Source: Elusimicrobiota bacterium (GTDB taxonomy: Bacteria; Elusimicrobiota; Elusimicrobia; O2-12-FULL-59-9). From it: a DNA stretch of 6,452 bases. Position 1 is the first letter of the stretch, and every line of letters begins with the position of its first letter. Positions 4,987 through 6,452 of this stretch are shown one piece after another. The stretch is from NCBI GenBank assembly GCA_016206405.1, contig JACQRQ010000250.1:1-6452 (forward strand), given 5' to 3'. The notes below the pieces were generated by a model. That model had not been told where the DNA came from. It ran no database searches and saw only the letters and a list, made by a program, of their open reading frames with translations. A program made the translations under genes and the position numbers.

Positions 4987-6027
4987 CAGGCCGGCTCCCG
5001 TCAACTCCAGCACCAAATTACCCAGTTCGCCCCCGGCGTTGGCGCCTGTTTTCAGCCGCACTTCCGCCCGAAGGCAACTCCGTAAGCCCCGCCTCAAAAA
5101 ATCCGAAGTCTTGGCCTCGGTCCACCGGCAAAAATTCTGATTGAAATAGGGATGGAGCTTGAGCGCAGCCAAGACCTGCGCCGCAGGCGTACCCGCCTCC
5201 AGAAGCTCTTTGGCGGCCGCCTGCTTTTGAACGCTGTTTTGAATCTGGTACAAAAGCCGCATCGGCTCCTCGCCGCCCCTTAAGGCGCCTTCCAAAATCC
5301 GCATGGCACGGGCCGCGTTTCCCTCTTGGACGGCGCTGCCCAATTCGAAAATATTTTCACCCTGGAAAAATCCCAGGCTGGCCTGCGCGTCTTGCAGGCC
5401 GATCTCCGTTTTCCCCTCCGTGTAAAGCGAAAGCTTCTCCAGTTCCTGGCTGAGCAGGGCGCGGTTGTTGCCGGCCTCCTGATAAAGCCAAGCGAACGCC
5501 TCATGCGTCAACTTCCGGCCGCGGCTTTTGAGAAATGAATCCACCCAGCGCCTCAAGGCGTCTTCCCACAGCGGCTTAAATTCCACCGCCGCTCCGGCCG
5601 CGGCGCAGCGGGCATAGAGAGGATCGCCGGCGTCCTTCTTTTTCTCTTCAAACAACAGGACCAGGCAATTGGGCGGCACGGGGGGGGTGCCCGCCGCGGC
5701 TATTTCAAAAGGGGCCGTCTCCCGCAGGGCGTCCGCGAGGCTTTTGCGGGAAGCGGCCGAGAGGTCTTGGGCGCGCTTGACCATGATGAGTTGGGACTCC
5801 GCGAACATGGGAATCGTTTGAAACAGGGAGGCGATCTCCGCGGCTTGGTTGTTGTCCCCGTAAAATTTATGCAGCTCGTCCGGGCTCGCCGCCAACGCTT
5901 TGCGCAGCATTTCCGCGGCGCTCGCCTGGCCGTAGCCGTCCTCGCCGTAAAAATAATAGACGGGGCGGATCACGCCCCGGCTGAGCTCCGCGTGGAGCTG
6001 CGCCGGCTTGAGGATGCTCATTTTCAT
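4975..6027 (-). CDS. holA: DNA polymerase III subunit delta (HolA)
   Basis: HolA is the clamp-loader subunit that opens the beta sliding clamp. The 350 residues match the family (about 330-345). The N-terminus has the typical ILKPAQLHAEL stretch, then RPVYYFYGEDGYGQ (21-34) in place of a true Walker A motif. Next come SLFQTIPMFAESQLIMVKRAQDL (67-89), the segment usually seen as LPFF.ERRLV.V..AE.L, and LVLLFEEKKKD (122-132). Domain II/III features are the EAGNNRALLSQELEKLSLY helix (184-202), FFQGENIFELGSAVQEGN (220-237) and a clamp-loader collar domain (about 240-340, including EEPMRLLYQIQ and LHPYFNQNF). The start could be Met1 (6025-6027) or Met3 (6019-6021). A weak GGAT lies 5 bases before Met1, and no strong Shine-Dalgarno site is seen. 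It lies 18 bases after lptE, probably in the same operon. A run of eight C bases (coding strand; 5680-5687) encodes part of a Pro-rich linker. Confidence 0.93.
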   Translation of the reverse strand: MKMSILKPAQLHAELSRGVIRPVYYFYGEDGYGQASAAEMLRKALAASPDELHKFYGDNNQAAEIASLFQTIPMFAESQLIMVKRAQDLSAASRKSLADALRETAPFEIAAAGTPPVPPNCLVLLFEEKKKDAGDPLYARCAAAGAAVEFKPLWEDALRRWVDSFLKSRGRKLTHEAFAWLYQEAGNNRALLSQELEKLSLYTEGKTEIGLQDAQASLGFFQGENIFELGSAVQEGNAARAMRILEGALRGGEEPMRLLYQIQNSVQKQAAAKELLEAGTPAAQVLAALKLHPYFNQNFCRWTEAKTSDFLRRGLRSCLRAEVRLKTGANAGGELGNLVLELTGAGLKAA

Positions 6028-6045
6028 ATTATCCGGATTCCGCGC

Positions 6046-6452
6046 CTACCGGGCGGCGGGGGATTTCGCGGGCGCGGTGGAGGGGGCCACATCGGTCGCC
6101 AAAATTTTTCTTTGGGAGGCCCCCGACACCGAGCCGAAGCCTTCATACGTGCGCGTCGCGATATCGCGGGCCATCACGTCCCAAATCGCCTCCCGAGCCT
6201 CCTCTTCCTTCATGCCCCCGGGCAAAGTGGACGCGGCGTAGGTTTGGATGCCTTCCAAGTTATTTTCCTCCCAGAGGTAGATATTTTTCTTGGCGTCCAA
6301 AAACCTGAAGTTGATGATGACGATCAGCTTGTAAGCCGTCGGCACCAGATTGGCGTCGTACTGCACGGGCAGAAGAATGTACCTGGACATCTCCCCCACG
6401 ATGACCCCGTCGGCCTCCCTCTCCGGAACGATGGGGTAGGCTCCCCGCCTTA
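6046..6452 (-). CDS. lptE: LptE-like LPS-assembly outer-membrane lipoprotein (partial, N-terminus outside window)
   Basis: About 134 codons and the TAG stop are visible; the reading frame is still open at the window edge, so the signal peptide and lipobox are not seen. LptE plugs the LptD barrel in the outer membrane and assists LPS insertion. Family-like features are EREADGVIVGEMSRYILLPV near the visible start (the usual 'A D . . L . G . V . . Y . . . P' strand). These are followed by YKLIVIINFRFLDAKKNIYLWEE (the common 'Y.L.....V.L.D...g..LW.e' pattern), then a helix EEEAREAIWDVMARDIATRTYEGF. The last roughly 25 residues form an Ala/Pro/Ser-rich tail. Position just before holA supports the call, since lptE-holA adjacency is widespread in Gram-negative bacteria. 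The family is divergent, so a structural or profile match would strengthen it. Confidence 0.78.
   Translation of the reverse strand, partial: RRGAYPIVPEREADGVIVGEMSRYILLPVQYDANLVPTAYKLIVIINFRFLDAKKNIYLWEENNLEGIQTYAASTLPGGMKEEEAREAIWDVMARDIATRTYEGFGSVSGASQRKILATDVAPSTAPAKSPAAR

Noticed and set aside
1..6452. Search for mobile elements, CRISPR repeats, tRNA/rRNA genes, riboswitches and long repeats.
   Set aside because: Coding regions fill almost the whole window and no repeat array, transposase, RNA-gene core or long leader was seen by eye. Short or degenerate repeats could have been missed without computation.

Overview
The window comes from a compact, GC-rich genome of a diderm (Gram-negative-type) bacterium. 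The evidence is an LptE-type outer-membrane lipoprotein, a MurJ lipid II flippase and type IV pilus/twitching genes (PilT end, then PilC). All genes look like vertically inherited housekeeping genes, and I see no transposase, integrase, phage gene, tRNA, rRNA or CRISPR array. The phylum cannot be fixed from this sequence; an uncultured lineage such as Elusimicrobiota or a deltaproteobacterium-like group would fit, but that is a guess.

Layout. On the + strand, bases 1-129 hold the 3' end of a PilT-like retraction ATPase gene, followed after 40 bases by complete pilC (170-1396). Then come three minus-strand genes that overlap by ATGA junctions and must form one transcript: murJ (4607 to 3021), uvrC (3024 to 1702) and a small alkylguanine-DNA alkyltransferase-family gene (1705 to 1397). 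rpsT (4631-4978) is on the + strand, diverging from murJ across only 23 bases. It converges on holA (minus, 6027 to 4975), which follows the partial lptE gene (minus, 6452 to 6046). No gene-free stretch reaches 300 bases; the longest gap is 40 bases.

How the genes work together. PilT and PilC belong to the type IV pilus machine: PilC is the inner-membrane platform on which the motor ATPases act. MurJ flips lipid II for peptidoglycan synthesis. LptE assists LPS insertion. HolA is the clamp-loader delta subunit of DNA polymerase III. S20 is a 30S ribosomal protein. The lptE-holA-rpsT-murJ order resembles a neighbourhood known from several Gram-negative groups, but here rpsT is inverted.

The most interesting part is the DNA-repair pair at the end of the murJ operon. 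UvrC keeps its GIY-YIG, four-cysteine, UVR and RNase H-like parts with their key residues. However, it stops at 440 residues, just where the C-terminal helix-hairpin-helix domain should begin. It is translationally coupled to a 102-residue alkyltransferase-family protein about the size of ATL proteins, which are known to channel alkyl lesions into nucleotide excision repair, yet this one keeps the PCHR active-site cysteine. A second notable point is the likely leaderless expression of rpsT from a promoter that overlaps the murJ start.
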